Shown piece after piece: positions 53,204 through 61,796 of a DNA stretch of 64,000 nt; within the stretch, counting starts at the first letter, position 1; every line of letters starts with the position of its first letter. This DNA comes from Paenibacillus aurantius (lineage in GTDB: Bacteria; Bacillota; Bacilli; Paenibacillales; NBRC-103111), in the NCBI RefSeq assembly GCF_032268605.1, contig NZ_CP130318.1, positions 2,824,001-2,888,000 of the forward strand, given 5' to 3'. The notes under the pieces are model-generated. The model was not told where the DNA came from. It did not search any database and saw only the letters and a list, made by a program, of their open reading frames with translations. Both the position numbers and the translations under genes were made by a program.

Positions 53204-54803
53204 CGACAAGCCCCTAATTGTCCGGTCCATTGTGCAGACGATCGACTGGGAGCGGCTTGGCTGCGAAGTAATTGGCCAGGCGGAGGATGGGGAGGAAGGG
53301 GAGCGCCTCATTCTCGACATGCAGCCCGATATCCTCATAACGGACATCCGGATGCCCGGTCACGACGGGCTGTATTTGTCCGAATTGATGCACAGCCGCT
53401 TTCCCCGTTCCAAAACAATCCTCATCACCGGATACCAGGAGTTTGAATACGCCCAACGAGCCGTCCGCCTGGGGGCTTTCGACCTCATCGTCAAACCTCT
53501 CCGCAATGATGAGCTGTACCGGGTGGTGGAGGCGGCGGTCCGGGAGATCGAAGCGACAAGATCGGAGAAGCATGCCGTCGAGCAGCTGAGCCGGGACTAC
53601 AGCGACCTCGAGCAGCTTCACACGAACAGCCTTCCGGCTCTGCGCAGCAAATGGATGACCGATCTCATCCGGAGAAAGGTGGAGGAGGCCGATCTGCCGG
53701 CTGCCCAGAGGGAGCTTGGCATTCAATACAGCCGGTTCTCGCTGATTGCCATCAAACCGTATAGCAACGGAGGAGAGGAGTCCCTGACTTCCGCCCATCG
53801 GGAGCGGATCGTTCAGACCGTAATGGCCGCACCGGAGAAGGAGGAGCTCCAAATCATCGATACCGTCTGGAATGACGAGCTCTTGTTTGTTTGCCTGTTC
53901 CCCCGCATCCCCACGACACGGGAAGCGCGGATGAAGCTTCAGACGATCGCGTCCGATTGGCTCGAGCGCATCCGATGCCTGAACGGCGAGCGCTGCCATA
54001 TCGCCATCGGGCACCTCCGCAAATCGCTTAAGGAGCTGGGAGAAGCCTACAGCGAGGTGAAGGCTTTGCTGGAGTCCGGCTTTTTCCGGGGGGAGGAGGA
54101 GATTTTGCTCCACGAAGCGAATCCCGTTTCCCGGGAGTCCGGCAAATTCGCCATCATGCATGACCTGGAGAACTTCAACCGGATGCTCGAGCAGTCGTCC
54201 GGCGAGGAAGTGATCAGCTACCTGGAACGATTTCTGGAGCAAATCCGGATGTACAGCGAAGGAAACATCCTGGTGGTGAAGGGTCTGCTCTCCGAGGTCT
54301 GCCTGTCGACCGCCCGGTATTATTTCCGATTGACGGGCAACGAATTCGGGCTCGGGAAAAGCATTGACCAGATGCTGGACGACGTTTTCCGGCTGAATAG
54401 CCTTAAGGAAGCCTCGGACTATTTGGCCGGCTGGATCACGATCGTGAAGCGCAAGGTGGAAGGGGGAGACAAGGAATACAGCCTTATGGTGAAGAAGGCG
54501 GTGGACTATATCAACACCCATTTCTCCGAAACCATCAACCTGACCTCCGTCGCCCAGCATTTCGGAATCAGCCCCAGTTATCTCAGCCGGCTCCTGCGGA
54601 CGGAAACCGGGATCAATTTCGTCGATCTGGTGGCAAAGGCAAGAATCGAGGCGGCCAAACGGCTGCTGCGGGATCCCAAATACAAAGTCAATGAGGTCGG
54701 CGAGCTCGTCGGCTATAAGGAATACGCTTATTTCTATCAGGTATTCAAACGGATCGAGGGACAGTCCCCTAAAGAATTCAAGAACCGAAGTAAAGAAACC
54801 TAA
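53178..54803 (+). CDS. YesN-type response regulator with AraC-like DNA-binding domain
   Basis: A 541-residue regulator. The receiver domain (1-120) has DDKP near residue 10, the phospho-Asp in DILITDIRMPGHDG (~55) and the switch residues ITGYQEFEYA and IVKPLRNDEL. A long linker (125-430) lies between it and a C-terminal AraC pair of helix-turn-helices (~440-541) with NTHFSETINLTSVAQHFG and VNEVGELVGYKEYAYFYQVF-type signatures. GGAGGAG 7 bases before ATG 53178 sets the start. It is the partner of the YesM-type kinase and probably activates the promoters at 54791 and 55999. Confidence 0.95.
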   Translation: MKKKVIVIDDKPLIVRSIVQTIDWERLGCEVIGQAEDGEEGERLILDMQPDILITDIRMPGHDGLYLSELMHSRFPRSKTILITGYQEFEYAQRAVRLGAFDLIVKPLRNDELYRVVEAAVREIEATRSEKHAVEQLSRDYSDLEQLHTNSLPALRSKWMTDLIRRKVEEADLPAAQRELGIQYSRFSLIAIKPYSNGGEESLTSAHRERIVQTVMAAPEKEELQIIDTVWNDELLFVCLFPRIPTTREARMKLQTIASDWLERIRCLNGERCHIAIGHLRKSLKELGEAYSEVKALLESGFFRGEEEILLHEANPVSRESGKFAIMHDLENFNRMLEQSSGEEVISYLERFLEQIRMYSEGNILVVKGLLSEVCLSTARYYFRLTGNEFGLGKSIDQMLDDVFRLNSLKEASDYLAGWITIVKRKVEGGDKEYSLMVKKAVDYINTHFSETINLTSVAQHFGISPSYLSRLLRTETGINFVDLVAKARIEAAKRLLRDPKYKVNEVGELVGYKEYAYFYQVFKRIEGQSPKEFKNRSKET

Positions 54804-54828
54804 TAAAACCTTAAAATTCCCGTATGTA
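54791..54828 (+). promoter_or_regulatory. Promoter with 18-bp activator-type repeat, copy 1 (before GH105)
   Basis: TAAAGAAACCTAATAAAA (54791-54808), then 14 bases, then TATGTA as the -10 (54823-54828). The repeat covers the expected -35 position, as for activator-dependent promoters. The first 13 bases still encode the end of the response regulator. The same 18 bases recur at 55999 with the same distance to the -10. Confidence 0.65.
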
Positions 54829-54880
54829 AACCTTCTTTACTCTCTTTTACATTTAAGGCAGGAACAAAGGAGGGAATCGA

Positions 54881-55978
54881 ATGATGATTAGGCCGCTGCC
54901 TAGGGAAGAAACGGAAAGCTTGATTCAGAAAGTCATTTCGGGTATGCAGAACCTGGAAATCACCATCCAGGAGGACACGCCCGTCAGCATCATTTCGATG
55001 GACAAGTGGGATTGGTCGCAAGGAGTCGGCCTGTTTTCCCTTTACCGTTATTATCTGGAAACAGGTAACGAATCCATCTTGTCTTATCTGACCGGCTGGT
55101 TCGATGCGCGCTTGAAAGAAGGGCTCCCCGCCAAAAACGTGAACACGATGTGCCCGCTGCTGACCTTGAGCTATCTCTACGATCTGACGGGAAACCCCGA
55201 TTACCTGCGGATCTGCGAGGAGTGGGCGAGCTATGCGGCCGATGAAATGCCGCGAACCATGGAGTTCGGAATTACGCACAATGCCATCGACAACCCGAAC
55301 CAGGGGGAGCTGTGGGACGACACGCTGTACATGACGGTTCTGTTCATGGGAAGAATGGGCGTTCTCCTAAACAAGGAGCATTACGTCCAGGAAAGCATCC
55401 GGCAGTTTTTGGTCCATCTGAAATACTTGACGGATACCCGGACCGGTCTGTTCTTCCACGGGTGGACCTTCGAAGGCAATCACAATTTTGCCAAAGCGCT
55501 GTGGGGAAGAGGAAACGCCTGGTATACGGCCGGCCTGGTGGATTTTCTGGACATTATCCAGCTTCCGCATGGCGTGGAGTTCTTTCTCTTGTCCTCCTTG
55601 GAGCGGCAGGTTCAGAAGCTTGCAGAGCTCCAGTCGCCTAATGGCCTCTGGCACACCCTGCTGGACGATCCCACCTCGTATGAAGAAACGTCGGCAACGG
55701 CCGGTTTCGCCTATGGGATTCTGAAGGCGATCCGCAAAGGCTACCTCAGCGAAGAATACCGTGAAGTGGGCATGAAGGCACTCCATGCGGTAATCGGCAA
55801 AATCGACGGAAAAGGCGCGGTCCACGGAGTCTCGTATGGGACGAGAATGGGACGAACGCTTGATTTCTACAAGCACATCCCGCAGTGTCCGATGCCTTAC
55901 GGCCAGTCCATGACTCTGCTTATGCTGGTTGAGAGCCTGAGACACGCGGAGAGCCTGAAGCACGTCGACAGCCTATAA
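54881..55978 (+). CDS. GH105 unsaturated rhamnogalacturonyl hydrolase-type enzyme
   Basis: A 365-residue (alpha/alpha)6-barrel glycosidase of family 105, related to YteR/YesR. WDWSQGVGLFSLYRYYLETG (~45-64), GITHNAIDNPNQGELWDDTLYM (catalytic Asp in WDDTLYM, ~148; split here in discussion) and FFHGWTF and WGRGNAWYTAGLVDFL (~200-225) are family markers. It hydrates the double bond of unsaturated uronyl sugars left by pectate or rhamnogalacturonan lyases. No signal peptide, so it acts inside the cell. AAGGAGGG sits 6 bases before ATG 54881. It sits between the regulator and the ABC importer. Confidence 0.93.
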   Translation: MMIRPLPREETESLIQKVISGMQNLEITIQEDTPVSIISMDKWDWSQGVGLFSLYRYYLETGNESILSYLTGWFDARLKEGLPAKNVNTMCPLLTLSYLYDLTGNPDYLRICEEWASYAADEMPRTMEFGITHNAIDNPNQGELWDDTLYMTVLFMGRMGVLLNKEHYVQESIRQFLVHLKYLTDTRTGLFFHGWTFEGNHNFAKALWGRGNAWYTAGLVDFLDIIQLPHGVEFFLLSSLERQVQKLAELQSPNGLWHTLLDDPTSYEETSATAGFAYGILKAIRKGYLSEEYREVGMKALHAVIGKIDGKGAVHGVSYGTRMGRTLDFYKHIPQCPMPYGQSMTLLMLVESLRHAESLKHVDSL

Positions 55979-55998
55979 GGGATGGCGGAAAATTCGGT

Positions 55999-56036
55999 TA
56001 AAGAAACCTAATAAAATGTACAGAAAATCCTATATA
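55999..56036 (+). promoter_or_regulatory. Promoter with 18-bp activator-type repeat, copy 2 (before the sugar importer)
   Basis: TAAAGAAACCTAATAAAA (55999-56016) is identical to the copy at 54791, and the -10 TATATA (56031-56036) begins at the same offset of 32 bases. The gap between stop and next start is 171 bases. Confidence 0.68.
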
Positions 56037-56039
56037 TAG

Positions 56040-56114
56040 CGCTTACATGTTTTCGTATACTGAATTCACGGCCAAGTCGACTGAAGCAGCCAGACGAAAA
56101 TGTAAGCGTTTCCT
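56040..56114. promoter_or_regulatory. Cre-like inverted pair in the leader of the sugar importer
   Basis: CGCTTACAT (56040-56048) and its complement ATGTAAGCG (56100-56108) face each other across 51 bases. The right one extends to TGTAAGCGTTTCCT (56101-56114), a 12 of 14 match to cre; the left matches only half a cre. The pair lies just downstream of the -10, where CcpA binding would block elongation. Confidence 0.45.
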
Positions 56115-56149
56115 GTGTTCGATTACAATTGGATAAGGAGGGATTGGAG

Positions 56150-57112
56150 GTGGAAGCTCGTTCCGCTAGTTTGACCGAGATAAGAGAAACGGAAGTTCCC
56201 GCTAAGATGAAGCCGCTTCATAAGGAACTGAGAAAAAATTATGATCTTTATCTGCTGCTCGTTCCCGGCTTCTTGTTTTTCCTGCTCTTCTCTTACGTCC
56301 CCATGTTCGGTCTGCTGATAGCCTTCAAGGATTACAACCTGTTTAAAGGGGTTTTTGCGAGCGATTGGGCCGGACTGACTCATTTTCGGGAGATGCTCAA
56401 GATCCCCGCCTTCTGGCAGATGGTCCGGAACACGCTCACGCTGAATGTTCTTGGCTTAATCTTCGGCTTCCCGGCTCCGATCATTCTGGCGCTGATGCTG
56501 AATGAAATCCGGGCCAAATATTTCAAACGGATCTCCCAGTCCCTCCTCTACCTGCCGCACTTCATGTCCTGGATTGTGCTTGGCGGCATTGTGTACAATC
56601 TGCTTTCTCCCAAGTACGGGATCGTCAATGAACTCCTCCGGCAGCTCGGTTTTAACGAGATTTATTTTATGGCCGACAAGTCCTGGTGGATTGCGGTTTA
56701 TACCCTCACGGGCGTTTGGGCGGGAGCCGGGTGGGGAACCATCATCTATCTGGCCGCCATGACGTCCATCGACCCTTCCCTCTATGAAGCCGCCGTGATG
56801 GATGGAGCCGGACGCTTCCGCAAGATCTGGCACATTACCATTCCGGGCATCATGCCGACCGTCGTGGTCCTGCTTATCCTAACCATCGGCCACATGGTTT
56901 CCATAGGCATCGAGCAGCCGATGGCCCTGACCAACCCGGTCGTCACCGATGTGTCGGAGGTCATCAGTACTTACATCTATTCCGTCGGGATCAAGCAGGG
57001 CCAATTCGGACTAACGACGGCGGTGGGAATGGTTCAATCCGTCATCAATCTTTGCCTTGTACTCGGGGCGAACTATGCGGCCAAACGGATGGGCCGTGAG
57101 GGAATCTGGTAG
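56150..57112 (+). CDS. Sugar ABC transporter permease, LplB type
   Basis: A 320-residue permease with six segments. NYDLYLLLVPGFLFFLLFSYVPMFGLLIAFKDYN is the LplB N-terminal signature (quoted in parts: NYDLYLLLVPG, YVPMFGLLIAFKDYN). The EAA loop is YEAAVMDGAGRFRKIWHITIPG (~220). It forms the membrane channel with the YtcP-type partner for importing oligosaccharides. TTG 56129 and TTG 56144 are possible starts, but AAGGAGG at 56135-56141 gives GTG 56150 the right spacing. It heads the three-gene importer and is controlled by the promoter at 55999. Confidence 0.93.
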   Translation: MEARSASLTEIRETEVPAKMKPLHKELRKNYDLYLLLVPGFLFFLLFSYVPMFGLLIAFKDYNLFKGVFASDWAGLTHFREMLKIPAFWQMVRNTLTLNVLGLIFGFPAPIILALMLNEIRAKYFKRISQSLLYLPHFMSWIVLGGIVYNLLSPKYGIVNELLRQLGFNEIYFMADKSWWIAVYTLTGVWAGAGWGTIIYLAAMTSIDPSLYEAAVMDGAGRFRKIWHITIPGIMPTVVVLLILTIGHMVSIGIEQPMALTNPVVTDVSEVISTYIYSVGIKQGQFGLTTAVGMVQSVINLCLVLGANYAAKRMGREGIW

Positions 57113-57141
57113 AAGCGAGCAACGGAAAGGAGGACGATCTT

Positions 57142-58056
57142 ATGCAGGCTGCGGCCAAAGGGAGGGCCAAACGGCTTTCCCCCAAACGGACGACAGGCGA
57201 CATTCTTTTCAACATTCTCAACTACAGCCTCATCACCCTGATCACGTTTACTTGTTTGTTTCCTTTTCTCAACGCAGTAGCCAATGCCTTCAGCAGCAAC
57301 CGGGCTATCCAGACGGGGCTCGTCACCATCTTCCCGATTGAATGGCAGTGGGACGCGATGAAGACCGTATTGGGCGATAAGCAGGTAATTCGGTCTCTCG
57401 GGGTCACTGTCTACATCACGGTGATCGGAACGGCGCTTAACATGATCTTTACCATCCTCACGGCGTACCCGTTGTCCCGGAGGGATCTGAAGGGGCGCAC
57501 CCTCTTTATGAACTACATGATCATCACGATGCTGTTCGGCGGAGGCCTGATTCCTTTCTTCCTGCTGGTCAAGGCTCTCGGCATGCTGAACACCTTGTGG
57601 TCGCTCATGATTCCCGGCTTAATCAGCGCATTCAATGTCATCATCATGAAGACCTTCTTCCAGGGCATCCCGGACGAATTGCGCGAAGCGGCGATCGTGG
57701 ACGGCTGCGGCAACATCCGCTTTCTGCTCCGGATCGTACTTCCCCTGTCGGGAGCCTCGATGGCGACCATCGGCTTGTTCTATGCGGTGGGCCATTGGAA
57801 TTCTTTCTTCAATGCGGTGCTCTTCATCAACAATCCGGATTATTATCCGCTTCAGGTGAAGTTAAGAAACATTCTGCTACTCGCGCAGATGGATACTTCT
57901 CTCGAAACGCTGCAGCAGCAAAATCAGCTGCATGTGATTGAAGAGTCCCTAAAATCGGCAACCGTTGTCTTTGCCACCCTGCCGATTCTGATTGTCTATC
58001 CTTTCCTGCAAAAGCATTTTGTCAAGGGAGCCATGCTTGGCTCCATCAAAGGCTGA
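57142..58056 (+). CDS. Sugar ABC transporter permease, YtcP type
   Basis: A 304-residue permease with six segments, the second half of the channel. ILNYSLITLITFTCLFPFLNAVANAFSSN near the start (in parts: NYSLITLITFTCLFPFLNAV) and the EAA loop LREAAIVDGCGNIRFLLRIVLP (~195) are diagnostic. AAAGGAGG lies 9 bases upstream of ATG 57142. No ATPase gene is in this operon, as is common for this class, which borrows a shared MsmX-type ATPase encoded elsewhere. Confidence 0.93.
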   Translation: MQAAAKGRAKRLSPKRTTGDILFNILNYSLITLITFTCLFPFLNAVANAFSSNRAIQTGLVTIFPIEWQWDAMKTVLGDKQVIRSLGVTVYITVIGTALNMIFTILTAYPLSRRDLKGRTLFMNYMIITMLFGGGLIPFFLLVKALGMLNTLWSLMIPGLISAFNVIIMKTFFQGIPDELREAAIVDGCGNIRFLLRIVLPLSGASMATIGLFYAVGHWNSFFNAVLFINNPDYYPLQVKLRNILLLAQMDTSLETLQQQNQLHVIEESLKSATVVFATLPILIVYPFLQKHFVKGAMLGSIKG

Positions 58057-58091
58057 TCCATATCTTGTAGGTGGAAGAAGGGGGAACCGAA

Positions 58092-59699
58092 GTGAAAAAA
58101 GGTCTATTGCTTGGCTTGACCCTCACCCTGGTTACGACCGTATTTGCAGGCTGCTCGAAGAACGGAGATGCCGGCAGCGCCAGCACGCCCGCACCCGGCT
58201 CATCGGCCTCGGCCACGAAGACTCCGGGAAAGCCGCAGAAGGTTAGAGTATCCGTGTGGGACCGCTCGAACTCGCCGGACGGCACGAAGATTACAGACAG
58301 TGTCATCGTCAAGTGGATTCAGGAGAACGCTTTGAAGGAAGATAACCTGGAGGTGGAGTACGTTCCGCTTCCAAGATCTCAAGAAACCGAGAAGCTGAAC
58401 GTTTGGATGGCTTCGGGAGAGGCACCAGACATTATCATTACGTATAACGCTGATCTGGTCTTCCAGTACGCCGAGCAGGGAGGAGTCTGGCAGCTTGACG
58501 AGCTGCTGGACAAATACGGGGCGGACATCAATAAGCTGATCAAGCCGGCCTTAGACACGGCGGGAACGTATAAAGGCAAGCGCTACGCCATTCCGGCCTT
58601 CCGGATGAGCCAAGCGGCCGGACCCTCGATGAAGATCCGCCAGGACTGGCTCGATAAGCTCGGTCTGAAAGCCCCGACGACGCTCGACGAGCTCTATACC
58701 GTGCTGAAGGCGTTCAAGGAGAAGGATCCGGGCGGAGTAGGCAAAGAGAACGTCGTGCCGTGGGCCATCCCGGCCATTAACCAGTCGGCCAAAGGGTTCT
58801 TCTTCGGACCGATGTGGGGAGCGGGGGTTAACAGCGAAGGGCCGGGGATCGATCTGTATATGCCGACCGGCAACCTGGTGAGCGGACAGTTCCATTCCTC
58901 CATCGACACCCAGCAGGGCAAAGAATTCTTTGCTTTCATGAACAAGCTCTACAAAGAGGGACTGATCTCCAAGGAGTTCGTCACCGACGTCAACTCCCAG
59001 AAATATACCCAGCAGTATACGTCGGGCCAAGCCGGCTTTGTGGATTCGAACGACGATCCCTGGAGCTTGACCGTGAACACCAGAAAAACGGTTCCGACCG
59101 CCAAGTGGGTCACCGTCATGCCGTTCAAACGGAGCGACGGCAGCCAGTACATGCAGAAAGCGAGCTCCTACGGCTTGTTCAACATGGTCCCCAAAACGAC
59201 CAAAAATCCGGAAGCCGCTGTTAAGTTCCTGAACTTCCTCGCCAAGCATATCAACGTCGTACAGAGCGGGATTGAAGGAACCCATTACAAAGTTGAGAAC
59301 GGGCTTCGTCTGCCGATCGATCCGGATAAGAACGCTAAGGAAATCGGCTGGTACCTCGGCGACTTGAACCTTCTGACGCAGGGTTATATGGGGCCTCCAA
59401 CCAAAGAGCAGCTTCTAAAAATGAATACAAACCCGGAATATGCGGAGCTCCTCACTCCTTTCTATGAGCAGTTCGAGAAGTACGGGAAAGAAGCGCCGTT
59501 TATCGACAGCCCTCGTCCGGTCGCCCAGAAAAACATCGTAAACTTGACGAAATACGGGTACGAGGCGCTCTCCAAAGCCATTATCGCTTCCGATTTCGAG
59601 AAGGAATGGACCAATACGCTGGATGGCTGGGTGAAGCTGGGCGGTAGAGATTACGATAAGGAAATTTCCGAGAAGCTGGCGGAAATGAAGAAGAAATAA
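58092..59699 (+). CDS. Sugar-binding lipoprotein, LplA type
   Basis: A 535-residue solute-binding lipoprotein. The N-terminus MKKGLLLGLTLTLVTTVFAG runs into the lipobox TVFAGC (Cys ~19) and then a Ser/Thr/Pro linker. The domain that follows has WQLDELLDKYGADINKL and VPWAIPAINQSAKGFFFGPM, as in the large LplA-like oligosaccharide-binding proteins. It delivers sugar to the LplB/YtcP permeases just upstream. GTG 58092 follows AAGGGGG; a GTG at 58071 overlaps no good site. The strong terminator after it closes the operon. Confidence 0.93.
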   Translation: MKKGLLLGLTLTLVTTVFAGCSKNGDAGSASTPAPGSSASATKTPGKPQKVRVSVWDRSNSPDGTKITDSVIVKWIQENALKEDNLEVEYVPLPRSQETEKLNVWMASGEAPDIIITYNADLVFQYAEQGGVWQLDELLDKYGADINKLIKPALDTAGTYKGKRYAIPAFRMSQAAGPSMKIRQDWLDKLGLKAPTTLDELYTVLKAFKEKDPGGVGKENVVPWAIPAINQSAKGFFFGPMWGAGVNSEGPGIDLYMPTGNLVSGQFHSSIDTQQGKEFFAFMNKLYKEGLISKEFVTDVNSQKYTQQYTSGQAGFVDSNDDPWSLTVNTRKTVPTAKWVTVMPFKRSDGSQYMQKASSYGLFNMVPKTTKNPEAAVKFLNFLAKHINVVQSGIEGTHYKVENGLRLPIDPDKNAKEIGWYLGDLNLLTQGYMGPPTKEQLLKMNTNPEYAELLTPFYEQFEKYGKEAPFIDSPRPVAQKNIVNLTKYGYEALSKAIIASDFEKEWTNTLDGWVKLGGRDYDKEISEKLAEMKKK

Positions 59700-59710
59700 G
59701 CATAAGGAAG

Positions 59711-59742
59711 AGGACCTTCACCCAACGGGTGAAGGTCCTTTC
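59711..59742 (+). terminator. Terminator after the sugar importer operon
   Basis: AGGACCTTCACCC/GGGTGAAGGTCCT, 13-bp stem with a 3-base loop and T-rich tail. The rest of the gap to 59956 holds a possible promoter for the DinB gene (TATAAT near 59922) and nothing else seen. Confidence 0.9.
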
Positions 59743-59956
59743 TTCTTGCACGGGAACTTTGTCTGGGACTTGACGCCAGACCACTATCTTGAACAGAAAA
59801 CAGGCTTGGTAGAAAACGTCTAAACTTTCCTTCAGCTGTCTTGATACATGCAGTAACCTAATCTGTGCTGCCCCGAGAGGGGCCAAAGGGAAACGATGGC
59901 TTATACATAAGACGAGTGCTATAATTCTCTACAATTCCAAAGAGAGGGGACCACGC

Positions 59957-60466
59957 ATGAACCAAAGACCGTCAGAAGAAGAATACGCTGGGGACTTCGG
60001 CTATTATATTCGGTTGGTGCCGGAAGGCAACATCATCGACATTCTACTCGCCCAGGAAAAGCAAATGACCGAGCTGCTGGCATCGTTGACCGAAAGCCAA
60101 GGCGCGTATCGGTATGCGGAAGGAAAATGGATGCTGAAAGAAGTCGTTGGCCACATCGCGGACGGGGAACGCGTCATGACCTACCGCCTGCTCCGGTTCG
60201 CGAGAGGGGACCAGACGCCTCTGCCCGGTTTTGACCAGGAATTGTTCATCTCTCCTTTTGAAAACTGGACAATGCCCCAATTGGCTGAAGACTACCGGGC
60301 CGTACGGCAATCGACGATCGCGCTGCTGCGCGGGTTGCCGGAGGAGGCGTGGTCCCGCAAGGGCACAGCCAACAACGTAAGCATTACGGCGCGCGCCATC
60401 GCGTATGGCATTGCGGGACACGAACTTCATCACATGGGTGTCATCCGTAATCGGTACTTGAGTTAG
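59957..60466 (+). CDS. DinB-family (YfiT-like) putative metal-dependent enzyme
   Basis: A 169-residue four-helix-bundle protein of the DinB/DUF664 superfamily. The three metal His are in LKEVVGHIADGERV (~54), and HELHHMGVI (~155-160); YRYAEGKWMLKE before the first is a normal part of the family. Members include bacillithiol transferases and other thiol transferases with Zn or Ni; the substrate of this one is unknown. AGAGGGGA 7 bases before ATG 59957 sets the start. A truncated relative lies at 20511. Confidence 0.9.
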   Translation: MNQRPSEEEYAGDFGYYIRLVPEGNIIDILLAQEKQMTELLASLTESQGAYRYAEGKWMLKEVVGHIADGERVMTYRLLRFARGDQTPLPGFDQELFISPFENWTMPQLAEDYRAVRQSTIALLRGLPEEAWSRKGTANNVSITARAIAYGIAGHELHHMGVIRNRYLS

Positions 60467-60642
60467 TCGTCCGGAAGATCGGCGGAAGCTGCTCGGCAAC
60501 GCGTCTTCCTTTCTTTATGGAAGGCCAGTTGATTACTAGTCAAGCAGGGGACGAAGCGAATTTTGCCAGGTCATTAGGGTCTTAGGGATGGGCAAATGAT
60601 AAGCGCCAGAACGGCCATTTAAATCAAGCGAATTGACAAGAA

Positions 60643-60667
60643 GACCATGCCGCGGCATGGTCTACTT
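60643..60667. terminator. Perfect 22-bp palindrome, terminator-like
   Basis: AGACCATGCCG and its exact reverse complement, followed by ACTTTT. The flanks 60467-60707 show no gene. Confidence 0.55.
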
Positions 60668-60707
60668 TTGATTTCAGCATACCTTTACGTAACTGATCTT
60701 CATGTGA

Positions 60708-60866
60708 TCATCTGAACTGGCAATTGAGGATAGGCGGCTTTTATGCTGGCTGATCAAAACATTGCGTTGGCTTGTTTATGGTGGTACAGATACAAGACTT
60801 GGATCAGAAACCTGGATACCTGATCTACTGAAAGATGTAGAGCCTCTATACCAGGAAATTGTATAG
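60708..60866 (+). pseudogene. Unidentified gene remnant
   Basis: A stretch of 52 codons without an ATG ends at TAG 60864-60866. It reads like real coding sequence near its end (LVYGGTDTRLG and WIPDLLKDVEPLYQEIV) and has no start or ribosome site. Probably the 3' end of a lost gene. The family is not recognised. Confidence 0.35.
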
Positions 60867-60941
60867 CTGCTGGCAGCAACGGCAGTCTTTGTTCGACTAC
60901 CCGGCAGTTTCGCGCAATATTGTTGTTTTCAAATATTTTGC

Positions 60942-60972
60942 TTGACCCTTACGTAACGTGATGGTTTATAGT
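60942..60972 (+). promoter_or_regulatory. MerR-type promoter with 19-bp spacer
   Basis: TTGACC (60942-60947) and TATAGT (60967-60972) are 19 bp apart instead of 17, and the spacer holds CCTTACGTAACGTGATGG, an imperfect dyad that begins on the last base of the -35. This is the structure recognised by MerR-family activators such as BmrR and TipA, which untwist the over-long spacer. It lies 80 bases upstream of the DHFR-like gene. No MerR gene is next to it. Confidence 0.7.
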
Positions 60973-61052
60973 GAACGTAACAGCAGGACAAAACACAGGA
61001 CAACGGCCAAAAAATAGAACAAAATAAATTCGAAATCGAAGGAGAACCGAAC

Positions 61053-61622
61053 TTGAGAAAACTCGTATTGTTCATGCATGTGTCGCTGGATGGGTATGCG
61101 TCAGATTCAATGGGAAGACTCGATTGGATTCCGTACAACGAGGAATTAGAAAAATACGCTGAGGAGGTCGTAGCCGAAGTCGGCTCTCCCGTTTACGGAC
61201 GTACGACGTATCAGATGATGGAGAACTACTGGCCCAAGGTGCTGGATGACCCGAATTCGTCGAGGCACGATATGGAGCATGCCAAATGGCTGCAGGATGT
61301 TAAGAAGATCGTTATTTCCGGTACGATGGACAAGGCGGAATGGAACAATACGATGCTGATCAAGGACAAAATTGCAGAGGAAATCAAGGCGCTCAAGGAG
61401 CAGCCTGGCAAAAATCTCGTTATCTTCGGCAGCCCGGGGGCTGCGAAGACGCTGCTTGAGCTCGGCCTGATCGACGAATTCCTGCTGACGATTTGTCCGG
61501 TCGTCCTGGGGAGAGGGAAATCGGTATTCGACGGGGGCTTCGAGAAATTCAGGCTAAAGCTGCTGTCCAGCCGTACGCTCGATTCGGGTATTATTGCGAC
61601 CCGTTATGAGTTGGAGAAATAG
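61053..61622 (+). CDS. DHFR-fold reductase (RibD C-terminal family)
   Basis: A 189-residue protein of the RibD-C/dihydrofolate reductase-like fold. It has the family's KLVLFMHVSLDGYASD start, VYGRTTYQMMENYWP (~50) and LVIFGSPGAAKTLLELGLIDEFLLTICPVVLGRGKSVF near residue 125 (in parts: FGSPGAAKTLLELGLIDEF, PVVLGRG). The stand-alone bacterial forms (YyaP/YwjB-like) are called dihydrofolate reductase family, but activity is usually unknown. TTG 61053 lies 8 bases after GAAGGAG. The promoter upstream is of MerR type, so expression is probably drug- or stress-induced. Confidence 0.9.
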   Translation: MRKLVLFMHVSLDGYASDSMGRLDWIPYNEELEKYAEEVVAEVGSPVYGRTTYQMMENYWPKVLDDPNSSRHDMEHAKWLQDVKKIVISGTMDKAEWNNTMLIKDKIAEEIKALKEQPGKNLVIFGSPGAAKTLLELGLIDEFLLTICPVVLGRGKSVFDGGFEKFRLKLLSSRTLDSGIIATRYELEK

Positions 61623-61671
61623 TCGCCCTTTACAAGGAGTTTCGCTCTAACGGGGAACGATACTATAATTA

Positions 61672-61704
61672 AACAGCCTGCCGGCGTGATTCCGGCAGGC
61701 TGTT
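61672..61704. other. Hairpin after the DHFR-like gene
   Basis: AACAGCCTGCCGG pairs exactly with CCGGCAGGCTGTT around a 7-base loop. No T run follows, so it may be an attenuated terminator. Confidence 0.5.
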
Positions 61705-61796
61705 CCGCTTATTTATATCTATTAATACCATTTTGTCCTATTTGGAAATGGTGTACGATAGGTTGAACAAACTCCATCAAGGAGAGTGTGAACCTA

